Origin: Dichotomopilus funicola | Taxonomy: Eukaryota; Ascomycota; Sordariomycetes; Sordariales; Chaetomiaceae | DNA: 64,000 nt | Direction of reading: 5' to 3' | Assembly: GCF_033296635.1 (NCBI RefSeq) | Contig: NW_026944067.1 | Span: 186,001-250,000 of the forward strand | Shown here: piece by piece, positions 45,740 through 57,385 of the stretch | Layout: each line of letters opens with the position of its first letter | How positions within the stretch are numbered: position 1 is the first letter of the stretch | The notes under the pieces: generated by a model | What the model was told of the DNA's origin: nothing | The model's database searches: none | The model's input: the letters and a program-made list of their open reading frames with translations, nothing else | Translations under genes and position numbers: made by a program

Positions 45740-47811
45740 GTCGACTGAACAGTGAACACCCCCAACTGTAATATACGCGGTAATTTGGGTATGAGAGTAA
45801 AGGTAGTAGGCAAACTGACTCGATGACGGAACGCTACTGAGCGGAACTACGGATTCTGTGGTCTTGTTATCGAGGGCGCTTTATATATAATATCACACTT
45901 CATTGAGTTATCTTAGCCCCCCTCAAACCACCTGTGGCATCTGACAACGAAACTCCAAAATCTAGAAAAACCCATGTCCCATGGCAGACAAAAAGTGCAC
46001 CTTCTGGGAGCCGCAAAAGCAACTGATGTTGTTGGGTGACCTGGGTCCCGTCGAAGGCTGTGCTCAGTGTGCTGTGCTTGCCACTTGTTGCCTTGCCAGC
46101 GGCCTTGCCAGCGGAACTCTAGCGAGTTTACTTTGGAGAGCTGTTATCAAAGTTACCACACCATTATGCAAGGTGGCACCCTCCCCGACCGGGCACCAGG
46201 CCTGGTGAAGCCGGGTACTGATGTGAAGACTGGAAAACGCTGTCCATACAGTATTTTGAGAAGAATTTCCCCAGTCTCGACTAGGTACCAAGGCTAACAA
46301 GCATGCGAGACGCTAAGATTTGGTGCAATTGGTCGCAGACTCGAAGTTGACCTCGAATGGAAAAGAGAACCAATCAAGGTGCGCGTCTCTTCCAGCCTTG
46401 GACGGCCGCAGGAGTTTGGCCAGGAGCCACGGGCCCACGGGCAGACAACGGCATCTTTCTTGCACACCGACATTTCTCCAGAGTCCAACGGTTAGTGTAC
46501 ATGTTCGCGAAATTGCGCGTGACATCGCCCGAAATAACTGGAATTCACCACCACACGCAGCCGACGCGTGGAAACTCATGACGCCAGTGTGAATTACCTA
46601 CCTAAGATGGGTGTGTAACATGTTACACGCCCTGCAGCTAGCAAGCAAGGGCCGACCCGGCATCTGGGCTGAACAGGGAGGGCGTGAAGTTAGTGGAGGC
46701 TGCGGGCTTGAAAGGCGACCATGCAGTTGAGAAGGCGACGACGGACTTGAAAGCCACACTGCCAAACGCGGCTTTGCGGCTCCGGAATACCTCCAACGAA
46801 CCGCCTAAATCGACGATGCAGTTCACTAGATTGACGGTGCAAATTCCAGAAACACAGCAAGAGGCGAGGAGATCACCACCACACCCACTTTTGGCTCCAG
46901 CCTTGATCAGTCCCCCTCCCCCCGAGCTTGCTCATCGTACACTTAAACAAGCATCGATTATTACACCTCTCGGCCAGGCTTATCAATTATGGTATTGAAT
47001 TGTCCAAAATACAACAACCAGTAATACGATTACAATCGCGACACATTGTATATCGATGTAATTGGCAATCCTGGCAATGAGGTACGATAGGTAATCGAGT
47101 TACACGTCGTGATGCATGTTTGTTTTGAGTATACGGTGATCAGGGGTGGGAGGACTTATCGGAATTTTGCATTGTGAATCTACCATAGCAGTGCGCTACA
47201 CCGTTAGTTTAGGCATGTCGGCCTCAAGGGAAAAGTCACTCGTTCATGCCCTTCAGCGAGGGCCCAATTGTGGCACTGCTCTTACACCGGGTTTGCGCGA
47301 GGGTGGTGTGGAGGAACTTGCCAACACGCAGTTTGGGGGCTCTTGGGGGCCGCGAAAAAGAAATTTCGAGTTGGACTCGCAGTCCGGCCCTTCGGGGGGA
47401 TGTGAAGAGGAATAGTCGGTCAAGCCCAAGGAGGCTCTTCGGATGTGTTGGTGATGTGGTTTGATGCAAAGCTTTTCAAGAGTGTGGTTGCGAATGGTTC
47501 AGATGCTTTCGAGAAAAGCTGCCCTGGTGACAGCCCTGTGAGCTGGGCTCAGGAACCGTTCGGAGTCAGCCGTCCCTTAACGTTATTGTGGATGGCCAGC
47601 TCTTGTGGGGCACGGACGCTGGAGCGATTGGAAGCCCCACCATGTTCTCAGCCTGCCATTTGCTGATTCGGCACCTTTGAACCATTCCAATGCAAGCGCT
47701 TCTTCGGGTTGCATCAAACCGCCAAACCATTTCGCGACCTCCAAAACTGCCAACGCCCTCTGCCTCATCGCCCACCTGGCCGCAACCGGTTTGCGGGTCA
47801 TTGATGGAAAC
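45740..47811. other. Intergenic, about 2 kb
   Basis: Divergent promoter region of the C2H2 gene and TAF6. It holds a short direct repeat (CTTGCCAGCGG twice, near 46073-46100). Several 60-105-codon frames look like chance. Confidence 0.45.
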
Positions 47812-49292
47812 ATGGCAGCGAACGATGGCCCTAAGCTCCTTTGGAACCCTGACAACGTGCGAGACGTTGCCGATTCGATCGGAATTTCGCTCTCGGACGA
47901 ACCGCTCCGCGTGCTCGCCCAAGATGTCGAATACCGCATCGGCCAAGTCATCATCGAGTCGCTGCGCTTCATGCGTGCCGCCAACCGCACCACCCTCACC
48001 GTTCAGGACATGTCTCAGGCGCTGAAGGTGCTCGACGTCGAGCCGCTGTATGGCTATGAGTCCACCCGGCCGTTGCGATACGGCGAGGCCAGCCTCGGGC
48101 CCGGCCAACCGTTGTTCTACATTGACGATGAAGAAGTCGACTTTGAAAAGGTGGTCAATGCCCCTCTTCCGAAGGTACCACGGGATATGAGCTTTACGGG
48201 TAAGTTCTAATTCGCTCGATGTGTTCTGCTTTGGATGTCCGTTGCTGACCTGGCATCCCGATTACAGCCCATTGGCTCGCGGTTGAAGGCGTCCAACCGT
48301 CTATCCCCCAGAACCCGACAACCGCCGAGACGTCCTCCAAGGACCTCCTACCCAAGGGCCCCGGCGCCAACCCAGCCCTGGCGGCTCTCGCGGGTAACGA
48401 CAATGTATCCTTCCGACCCTCAGTAAAACACGTCATCAGCAAAGAGTTGATCCTCTACTTCGATAAGATCCAAGCCGCCGTGTTAGACGAAGATCCCGAC
48501 GAAGAAAAGAGCCGCCTTCGGGAAGCCGCCCTCGAATCAGTTCGCTCCGATCCTGGCTTACACCAACTACTCCCTTACTTTGTCAACTTTGTCACCAACC
48601 AAGTCACCCACCACCTCGACGACCTCTTCATCCTCCGCCAAATGATGGAGCTGGCCGAGGCTGTCATCCAAAATCCCAACCTTTTCCTCGACCCCTATGC
48701 CAGCGCCCTATCCGCGCCCGTCCTCACCTGCCTGATGTCACGCAAACTGGGCAACGGCAGCGGGGCGTCATCCGAAGACTCACCCGACACCCTGCGTGAG
48801 CAGTACAACTTGCGCGAGCTAGCCGCCAGCCTGCTGGAGATCCTCGCACGCAAGTACGGTGCGAGCAACGCGTTGCTGCGGCCCAAGCTGACGCGCACCT
48901 GTCTCAAGCACTTCCTGGATCCGACGCGCTCGCCCGCTGTGCTGTTTGGTGCTGTGCGTGGTGTCGCTGCCGCCGGTGGCCCGGAAGCCGTGCGCGTGTT
49001 GGTGCTGCCCAATATGAAGAGCTTTGACTCCGCCGTGCTGCAGCCGCTATCCGACAAGGGCGAGTCCCACGCGATGGAGCTCGAGATGTTAGTGGGCGGG
49101 ATTATGAAGGGGGTGGAGAGCCTGGTGGGTGGGTCTGGTATTGCCGTTGCTAACGGAGTCAGCGCACCGGAACTGTCGAGGGAGGCGGAACAGGTTACGG
49201 AGTTTGTTGGGCCCATTATTGGTCAACGCGTTGCGCGGTTAAGGAATCACACGTTGAATAGGGCGATCCTGGAGGTACGGCATTTGGAATAG
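47812..49292 (+). CDS. TAF6: TFIID/SAGA subunit TAF6
   Basis: Two exons (47812-48199, 48268-49292; G|CC join, 68-nt intron) give 470 aa. TAF6 is a scaffold of the general transcription factor TFIID and, in fungi, of SAGA; it pairs with TAF9 through its histone fold. The N-terminal histone fold (about 9-75) reads LLWNPDNVRDVADSIGISLS then LAQDVEYRIGQVIIESLRFM and LTVQDMSQALKVLDVEPLYG. The linker EVDFEKVVNAPLPKVPRD and AHWLAVEGVQPSIPQNP are TAF6 signatures. The C-terminal HEAT-repeat domain includes ISKELILYFDKI, LLPYFVNFVTNQVTHHLDDL and YNLRELAASLLEILARKYG. Length is typical for fungal TAF6. The start is the first ATG in frame before the histone fold. Confidence 0.95.
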
Positions 49293-49838
49293 GTAAGGAA
49301 GGGTTTTCGGCTTGACTGTCCGATACCCTAAGGCACGGTCATGGCGTTTCGGCAGGGAGAGTGAGGTACACTTGGCGTTAGGGGATCCTTATCCGGCGGA
49401 CATGGATGAGTTCTATTATTATTTACTGCTTATGCTCCGTCCACTTAGGACTGGGACACGAATATTGGGCTTTATTTATTTCGGAAAAGCAAGACGGGCG
49501 TCATCAAGCGACCATCGATACCTCACATTTCTCAACTCACTGTTGCCGTATGCTTGATGTTCGGCCCGGGGTTTATCTGACAAAGAAACAGTTCGTGTTG
49601 GTGACAGCGTAGTCCATACATGCAGTTCCATCCTGTCTACCCCTCTCTTGCCCCTCGTAACATTTCCCTCATCTCCGGGTTACAGTTTTCCGATGGCATA
49701 ACCCAACCGACCCGCTACCTCCCTATGCCCCGCCGTCCCAGCCCCTAATCCATGCCTTCCATTTATCCATACACCCACCGAGTTGAGCCTCCAATATCTC
49801 CTCCCTAAGCAGTTCCCTTTCTTTTCCCCTGCTTAAAT
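49293..49838. other. Convergent intergenic region
   Basis: Shared 3' flank of TAF6 and SDHC. Nothing else seen. Confidence 0.5.
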
Positions 49839-50624
49839 TTAAAGGAGGAAAGCAAGGTACAACCCCCCCACGATCGACGCGCCCCAGATATACCACCCAC
49901 TCTTCACAATCGTCTGCCTCTGGAACCCCTTAGCCATATCAAACAGCAAATGCCGCACGCCATTAATCGCATGGAACGCAAACGGCCACGCCGCCAAGAA
50001 CTTAATCCCACCCTTCAGAGCCACAGGCAGCGCGCCGAAAGCGGCCGCGAGCGAGGCGCTCTCAAGGTGCCAGCCCAAAAGCGGGGCCGCGAGGTAGGCC
50101 GTGGCGAAGACGTAGAGCGAGCCGCTGAAGAGAGACCCCGTGATGCGCATCCAGATGGAGCCGCCGAACCAGGTCTGCTGCTTGTCGTATACGGCGAGAT
50201 GAGGCGAGACGGGACGGTTGAGGCGCTGCTTCGCGAGGATGGCGTTGGCGTCGGCGGGGGTGAGGTGCGGTTGGGTTGCTACGGGCCTATTTGGTTGGGA
50301 GGAAGGGGATATTAGCCTGGGTGAGGTGGGTGGTGTGGTATGACGGGTGTGATATTTTGTTTGGTGGGGAACTCGATCAGGAGGTAACGGACCTGGTCTG
50401 GGTGGTGGACAGAGGCTGGGTGGCTAGCCGGGCAACGTTGGCGGTGAAAAAGACATTCGGCTTGCCGGCCACTGTTGTAATGAATGCATTGTTAGCTCGT
50501 CGTATGCTTCGACATTCCCGAACCCTCCCCTTCTCGTCCTGGTCCCCCGCTATGAAGTGCCGCAATTGAAAGAGCCAAGCGTACCTCGGCGAAGCGTCGT
50601 CGTCGCCGCTCGTTGGGCAATCAT
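49839..50624 (-). CDS. SDHC: Succinate dehydrogenase cytochrome b560 subunit (SDHC/Sdh3)
   Basis: Membrane anchor of complex II in the mitochondrial inner membrane; with SDHD it holds heme b and the ubiquinone site. Exons 50585-50624, 50393-50471 and 49839-50286 give 188 aa. The first two exons encode the targeting region (MIAQRAATTTLRR then NVFFTANVARLATQPLS). The signature RPVSPHLAVYDKQQTWFGGS leads into RITGSLFSGSLYVFATAYL (helix 1). Helix 2 includes FHAINGVRHLLFD with the heme-ligand His, and helix 3 WGASIVGGLYLAFLL ends the protein. The residue just before the quinone-site Arg is Met (IWMRITG), where other fungi usually have Asn or His. A CCAAT box lies about 175 nt upstream. Confidence 0.93.
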
Positions 50625-50798
50625 GATTGTATTCTCCGTGCGTGGGCGTGTGGGCTGATGACAAAGGAACGAGCCGAACCAGCAAGCGTTGAGGCTGTCG
50701 TGATGCGAGATTTCAGGTTTCAATGGTGATGCCGGCGGGACTGACGAAGTTGCGCTTCGGAAACAAACCCCGGCCAGTCGGCACCTCGGCTTCAGCAG

Positions 50799-50803
50799 CC
50801 AAT
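50799..50803 (+). promoter_or_regulatory. CCAAT box upstream of SDHC
   Basis: CCAAT on the plus strand, about 175 nt before the SDHC ATG (minus strand). It is a plausible HAP-complex site, as in the PGS1/NDUFA12 promoter; inferred from sequence only. Confidence 0.35.
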
Positions 50804-51634
50804 CACAACGTCGGCGATTCGAATGCCGCTCTTGGTTGGCAGTTGGCTGGAGCGTGCGGCTCCAAGCACGTGAGACAGGATGCTCTACGCCCCACTTTTA
50901 ACACGGCTTTTCAACGCCAACTCTCCACGAAAATTTTGTTCCTCTTTTTTTTCCCTCTTTCCTCTTCAGATAGTTATAGGTGTCCAGCCATGGCATTGCT
51001 GCCTCAATCGGCAATGCATGTGTGGCGCGGGTGCTTTGGCGTCCATGGATGCCCTAAGAAGAAAGAGATCCGTCGTTAATCACTGTCGTCAGGACATCAA
51101 TCTGTCGATTGTTTCATTTTTAGAGATCTACATTTCCGAGCGCAGAGAGGAAGTGCTGCCCGAATCGTGAAGTGAATTTCTAAGGACATATTTTCGGCCC
51201 GTAGGAAGTCTGCAATCCCCCGTATTACCTATGCTAGCAGGCTCAGGCCGGAAATAGTCCTTCTCAGATGGATCAATGAGCGATTTGGAGCATCGTTGGT
51301 GGAACCTCAAAATGATGCAGTATCAGCCGTGGAAGAAACACGCACCAATTGAGCTGGTCCGGCCCACTGCTGTGGCAGACTAGAATGCGCCGAAGATGTA
51401 CCGCTTCATCAGGTACTCTTTCGTCATTTCAATGAAGAGGTAATCGCTCTCTAATGTATTTCGTGCCCTCTGTGTCACTTCTGCTGCCTCACTCGCTATG
51501 GATGACGATGTCCATGGCAAGACGCTGCTAGTCCCTAAAAAATACGCCGACATCAAACCAAGGAATTGAACTCCAACTCCTTCACGTCCGATGCCCTTCC
51601 AACGTCGTCCGCAATTATATCACGACCGCGTGGT
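50804..51634. other. Intergenic
   Basis: Upstream of SDHC. No gene seen. Confidence 0.5.
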
Positions 51635-52568
51635 TCAGCATCCGCGTGCCAGCCAAACGGCTATATGCCACATAGTACTTGGTTTGGCCCAGTTCATAGG
51701 CGCGTAAGACGACTCGCACACGGGCTTGTGTGCCGGACCGAGTTGAAATGACTGACGAGTCAAGAGCCACGATAGGTTTTGTCTGGCCCCAAGCTGGTTG
51801 ATTCCTGAACAGATGGTGATCGGGTCCAGAAGTGAAACCAGGGCCATATTCACCATGTCTTCATCCCTAGACCTATCTTTTTCGAGGGCCATCGTCTCCG
51901 GGCTGATGACGTCCAACTCATGGGTCTTGATATTCTCCGCTGAGCCCGAGGAAGCTTGCGGAGATGGTGTTCGGCGAGCATTTGGTGGGGTGGTTGTGCC
52001 AGGTGGGTACCAACTAGTACCACCACCAAAAGAACAATCCCCAGCGACAAGCCGGGCGACAGAAAGCCAAATTTGGACGACACTGCCGCTGCCACTGCCG
52101 CTGCCGCTGCCACGTCTAGTTTCCCCGGCCGGTAGCGAAGCAAAACGCGGGCTTCTTCCTGGTCCACAAGGATAGAACCGCGCGCGAGAGCAAACACAAT
52201 AACTCCGTCCACTTGAACTTCCCTCCAATTTTCTTCGAGAACAAAATCTGAGCAGTAAAGGGGGTACAGGAGATTAATAGAAGGGTCAAGGGGATGAATC
52301 AGAGACTATATCCCCCGACAAACTGAAGTCTGGGCGCGACGGGAAAGAGGTGACCGCGGAGGGTCTTGCGTTCTCGTTATCGGCAGAGAGCAGCCCGCAC
52401 CACGATCGCATTCCAGCGGCCGTCGTTGTGGTGGTGAAATAGGAACTGGCGGTGGTTCACTGAGCGGAGCGGATGTGGCGAAAACCCCCAGGCGCACGGC
52501 AATAGCAGCGTGAAATGGTTTCCCTGTGCGCCGTATCGTTGGTTTAGGTACGTCAACTGTGCCAGCAT
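51635..52568 (-). pseudogene. Uncertain gene or relic, frame disrupted
   Basis: Protein-like sequence is spread over several minus-strand frames. One frame (52568-52380) starts at an ATG and reads MLAQLTYLNQRYGAQGNHFT. Another (about 52260-51950) contains ENWREVQVDGVIVFALARG and a hydrophobic helix GIVLLVVVLVGTHLA. A third (about 52030-51635) contains HELDVISPETMALEKDRSRD and MVNMALVSLLDPIT. Overlapping this is yet another frame with VRVVLRAYELGQTKYYVAYS. No single splice model joins all of these. I suspect a fungus-specific hypothetical gene that is either degenerate or has introns I could not place. A (GGCAGC) hexamer run near 52080-52110 adds Ala or Gly-Ser repeats depending on frame. Confidence 0.3.
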
Positions 52569-53524
52569 GCTCTCAATGGCAACGTAACCAGTACCTGCGA
52601 TTCAGGGGCTTTGGGATCGGGGGCTTACCGCAGCCCATATACTGCTACCGAAAGGCCCGTGCCGGATGAAGTCATCCCGGCTGCCTTGGTTATCCTGGAT
52701 ATATCTAGCGCTCGTACATCCTCATGGCCGGTCGACTTGGGCGCTGAGCTTTGCCGCTCGGCCAGTTATGGTCTGCGAAATCCGGGAGGGAACAGGAAGA
52801 AAATAGAAGGGCAATGCTGAAGATGGAAAAGAAAAGGGGAAGAACGAAGAAGATATATGAGAGATGAGGTTAGGGGACCACAAAGACACTCCGGAGTTGG
52901 GAATAGAACTCGTAACAGCACAAAGTAACCGACACTTGAAAGGTCATAAAAAGGTCTGCTAATATGTCTTCCCTGAGAGAGCGTTTGGACTATGGCACAT
53001 TATCTCATCTAGCGTGTAACATATACCTCCTTCACTACAGCTTATTTGAGTCTGTAAGTTGCTCAAGGCTCACGGTCCCGATTAGGGGTGGAGCCCCTTC
53101 GACATACTTTCCTCTTTGCCTGTATATTTTAAACTACACATACGAATATACGGACATGGGTATTCGCTGGAAGTTAGAGCAATAGCCTCCTGTAGTCAAT
53201 CGGCAGAGATACGTGGAGGTGGGTAATCGTGACGATGGTACCTAGATGCGGGATAGGTGATGGAAACCGCAATCATAGAGGAAGCTTCTTTGGGGGCAGA
53301 AGTTCAGGAACCCGGCTGGAAGGTGATAGAGGGGAAGTGGGTTATGTTTTGTCGTTGACACTGTGCCTTTTGAATGTGAATCCCTGCGGTATATTTATCA
53401 TCAAGTTCTTTCCTGTGCTTTGGACAGTAACACTGCAACTTCATATCCAAGTATACAAGCCACCGATCGGTATATTGTCTCTCATAGCACTCATTTCCCA
53501 GGCATCAACCCCCGGCCCGTTACA
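52569..53524. other. Intergenic
   Basis: Between the uncertain relic and the transporter gene. No supportable gene or RNA seen. Confidence 0.5.
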
Positions 53525-55195
53525 TCAAATCTTATCCTCCTTCTTCTCATCCACATTCTCGGCGCCGGCGGCCGTCGGCTTCGACTCAGCTCTCTCCAAA
53601 TCATCCACCTTCTTCTCCGGTACCACGTTCAGACCCGCCGGCAACGCCTTCTCAAACTCGCGACCCCTCTTCTCTGGGCCAAGCGCGGTGGTGACCACAA
53701 TACCAGTCGCAATGATGGCCGTCGCAATCCCCATGGTTGGGCCGTAGGCATTGACCAGCTTACCGCTCTTGCTGGTAACGAAGTGGCTGCTAGCGATCGC
53801 GTTCACAATCTGTGCAGACGGCGACGAGATCATGTTTCCGAGCTGGTAGGTCAGGCCGGGGAAGGAGGAACGGTAGGCTGGCGGGGACAGCTCGTTGAGA
53901 TGGATCGGAATCACACCCCACGCGCCCTGGATGAAGAATTGCTCGAAGAAACCGGTGGCTGACAGGGCGCGCTCGCCTTGGGGCAGGATCCAGGCCGGAA
54001 TGAGGACACCGCTCATGAGGGCGGCCACCACGATAGTGCGGCGGCGGCCGAACCACTGCGAGATGTAGCCGATGATGGTGCCGCCCACGCAAGCGCCGAC
54101 CTTCATGAGAATACTGGCGCGGCTGGCACCGGAGTTGTCGAGTTCCTTTTGCGTGAGCATGAAGGTCGTGTAGCTGTCCTGGGAGGTATGGCTGTAGTCT
54201 GATGCGTAAACCGTTAGCACATGCACCGTTATGAGTGTGACGATGAAACAATCTCTTACAGTTGAACCAGGTCATCAAGATGACGCTGTAGACACACAGC
54301 TTCCATTCCTCGCGGAGCATCAACTTGGTCTCCTTCCAGAAATCCGAGACGCTAACATGCTGATGTCCGTGCTTGCGCGCTTCCAGGAACTGCTGCGATT
54401 CGGGGAAGAAGATACGAATGATACCGACACCGATGGATAATCCGGCGGCAATCCAAAACACCGTCTTCCAGCTCTCCGGGTCGCCACCGACACCGAGGTT
54501 GACACAGGCTGCAAGAACATACCCGAAGGAGTACCCTTGCTGCAGAATACCGGACATAAGACCTCTAGCATCCGGCGGGCTGTGCTCGAGAGCCATGGCG
54601 ATGGCGTTTCCGTAGCTATTTTGTGAAAGTCAGCGCGCGCTCGAGAGGAAAATAAAGTTTGGAGAGGAAAAGCATACACTCCACCCATGAACAAGCCAAA
54701 GAGCGCGCGCACAGCCAGAAACTGCTGGAACGTCGAACTGTAGATGGTCGCGATCTGCAGCACACCCAGGACAATCATGTTGAACACCATCGGCCACTTG
54801 CGTCCCCACCGATCACCCGCCAGACCAAACATGGCCGCGCCGACTGATCGCAGTAGCAGCGTCAGCGTGATCGCGGTCGACACATTAGTCACGGTCGTGT
54901 TGTAGTACTCTGACAGCTTGACTTGCTGGATGGATAAGGCGTGGAAATCGTAGGCATCGGCGGTCCAGGCGGCCAGGCCGACGATGAAGAAGAGCCAGTC
55001 GCGCAACGAGAGCTGCAGCATCAGGCTGACTGGGTTACGCAGGGGCACGGGACGCGCCCATTCTGTGCTGGTCTCGCCGAGCTCGTTGGTCACGACGACG
55101 CGCTGCTTCCAGATGAATAAGTCCTTCCAGGATTGCTTGGCCGTGGCCAGCACGCCCTTTGCGATGGGGTCCGCCGGCTCGTGTGTTGATTCCAT
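53525..55195 (-). CDS. JEN1-like carboxylate/proton symporter (MFS)
   Basis: Exons 54678-55195, 54260-54615 and 53525-54198 give 515 aa. Imports lactate, pyruvate or other short carboxylates with protons at the plasma membrane. The Jen-family signature NXX(S/T)HX(S/T)QDXXXT is present as NYYSHTSQDSYTT and is assembled across the last splice join, which supports the model. Other MFS marks: helix 1 DWLFFIVGLAAWTADAYDFH, the loop 2-3 motif AGDRWGRK and GGTIIGYISQWFGRRRT after the mid-loop. About twelve hydrophobic helices are visible. The C-terminus is charged (ERAESKPTAAGAENVDEKKE), likely cytosolic and regulatory. Such genes are usually glucose-repressed; I did not identify decisive CreA sites. 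Confidence 0.92.
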
Positions 55196-57385
55196 GGTTC
55201 CCCCCCTTTGCTGCTGGTGATGTGTTCGGGCGGAGATGCGGTGAATTCAGAGGAGATTAGGTGGAGGAGGGGGAGACAACGAAGGGAGGATAGGCACCCC
55301 AAAAATCCAACCAAATCACGCTAGGAGGGCGGCGTCTAATATGTACCGCCGTGGAATGCCCGGATGATGCGCATGGAACGAACATGCAGAGTCAAGAAGC
55401 CCGATGATGCAGCAGGGCCAAGAAACGGGGAAGGGTCTCACAAAAAGCTTGGATATCACAGGTCGCACGACTTGCGCTCACCGCTCCGGGCAATGATTGT
55501 CATCCCCATCTCTCCCCCATGCTGAGTAACAACCAGCGTGAATGGTCCTGTCATGTTTTCCGCCGGGCAAGGTGGTGTTGTGTTGTGAGGAGGAATGACA
55601 CCCTGAGACGAATCCCTATTTGGGGATGCCGCACCCTGATGCGACAATGGCAAGGATGCTGTGCGGGGTTAAACCCCACAGGTCTTTTTCTCTCATATTT
55701 TGCGGAGAGGAAATCGGGGCCCCAGACCAGATAGAATCGAACGAGGAAAGAATTACCTGTTGGACGGTATGCGGAGACAAACAAGTCCGGAGAAATCCGT
55801 GGTCTCGTTCATCGCCTAGACGGCACGAGAATTTGGCATTTGCCAAGGTCTTGGTATGGACTGGCAGCAGAGATGTGATTTCTCCGTCTTCACCGAGATC
55901 TTACAGGTCGGCGATAGCGTGCTACATAGCTGCACGTGGAATGCTGGAAATAGCCTTGGAATCCATGAGTTTGAAAATTATCTACACTTTTTAAATTAAT
56001 TCCTCCCACACGGGATACAACCATTAAGGTTGCGCTTGATGCACCGAGAGTGTAGTGTAATGTTGAAGGAGCCTCAGATTGGGGTAGCCTTGCAACAAAC
56101 TCTCGTTGTCGACCCCAAAGTCTCCAATCCCACCTTGATCCTGATCCTGGGGCGAGAGGAGTCGGCGGGTTAGCGCTGCTGCTGCGGCCTGACATTTCGA
56201 GAAACCCGAAAATCCACCTAAAACCGGGCCCGGGGTTATGGGATGAAACTACGGACGAAGCTCGGTTTGTCCGATGTCGAAGGCTATGCCGAGGGTGCTT
56301 GTTTCCTGGTACCTGTATCATAGGAAGGAAAAAGTCGGACGAAAAAAAGCTCTTTTCCGCCCAGCCCTCTCTAGCCGCGACTAAACCTAGCCCCGGTCCC
56401 ATGCCTTCATACCCTGTGCAAGAAAGGCAGAAAAAGTATTAGCGGAGTGTAAGCTCTTCAGAGGGAAGAAGTGCCCGAACGAACCACAACGCAGTTCTAG
56501 GCCTTTCGGTGCTTGTTTAGGTTCCGTGGTCCCACCTTCCTCCTTTGCCATTGCCGCGGCCTTTTTCGCCAATTGCCGATCGGCTCCTTCCCCCGCATCC
56601 CACCACCCCATCGCCCAATAAGCTTCCATCGCCCTCAATCCCCAAAACCCGACCCCTACCTTCTTCAAGGTTTTGGAGCCGCATCATGATACCAAGAAAA
56701 CCTGGATTGAGGAGAAAAACACCAGGGGCTCTGAAAAACGTTTTACCAGGCGTCGTTTGTTCTTCCAGGCTGTTAGTTTTGCGTATTTGTTTTCGGCCCT
56801 TTATCGGAAAAAGCCGTTGACGATACGTAAGGCTTACTAGGTCGAGCTAGGTCGAGCCAGGTGTCGTCGCGTGGTGAAGTGTCACGCGACATGCTGAGCC
56901 TTGTCGTCCGTCCCCTTCGAGAAGCCCATGCAGGCGCAAATAGATTCATCGCATCCCGTAACGAGGTAGCGAAAGGAAACTGTCCAACCAGGGCTGAGGC
57001 GGTTCTCAACTACCGGTTGTGTCTGCCGTGGAGGGATATTGCTTGGTGCTGGCTAGGATCTTGGGAACCGCCGAGACTTGAAGTGTTGGGCAAACAGAGA
57101 TAGTGCTACGATTGTCTTCAGCAAGTATTGAGGTGGCTCCCTTCAGACTGAGACTTAGATCACTTTCCAACGTTTGCTCTTCCTCGGATCCCTCCTGAAC
57201 GAAAGTTCCAGGTTTCACTTCCAAGCCGCATTATTACGGTCAACCATCGTTGTAGCGGACATTCGACGGCTAGAAAAGAAAAGGCAGTATTAAAACACCA
57301 TTGATTCTATGACTTAATTACATGATTCACACCACAAGCTGACCTCCCAAGTCCACACCAGCGGTTGCTGCCGCACTCAATCCCT
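55196..57385. other. Intergenic, about 2.2 kb
   Basis: Upstream of the JEN-like gene and 3' flank of the sedolisin. Open frames here lack protein-like composition. No RNA gene seen. Confidence 0.5.

Noticed and set aside
55890..56402. 170-codon minus-strand frame
   Set aside because: No ATG-supported protein-like composition, splice structure or recognisable motif; likely chance.
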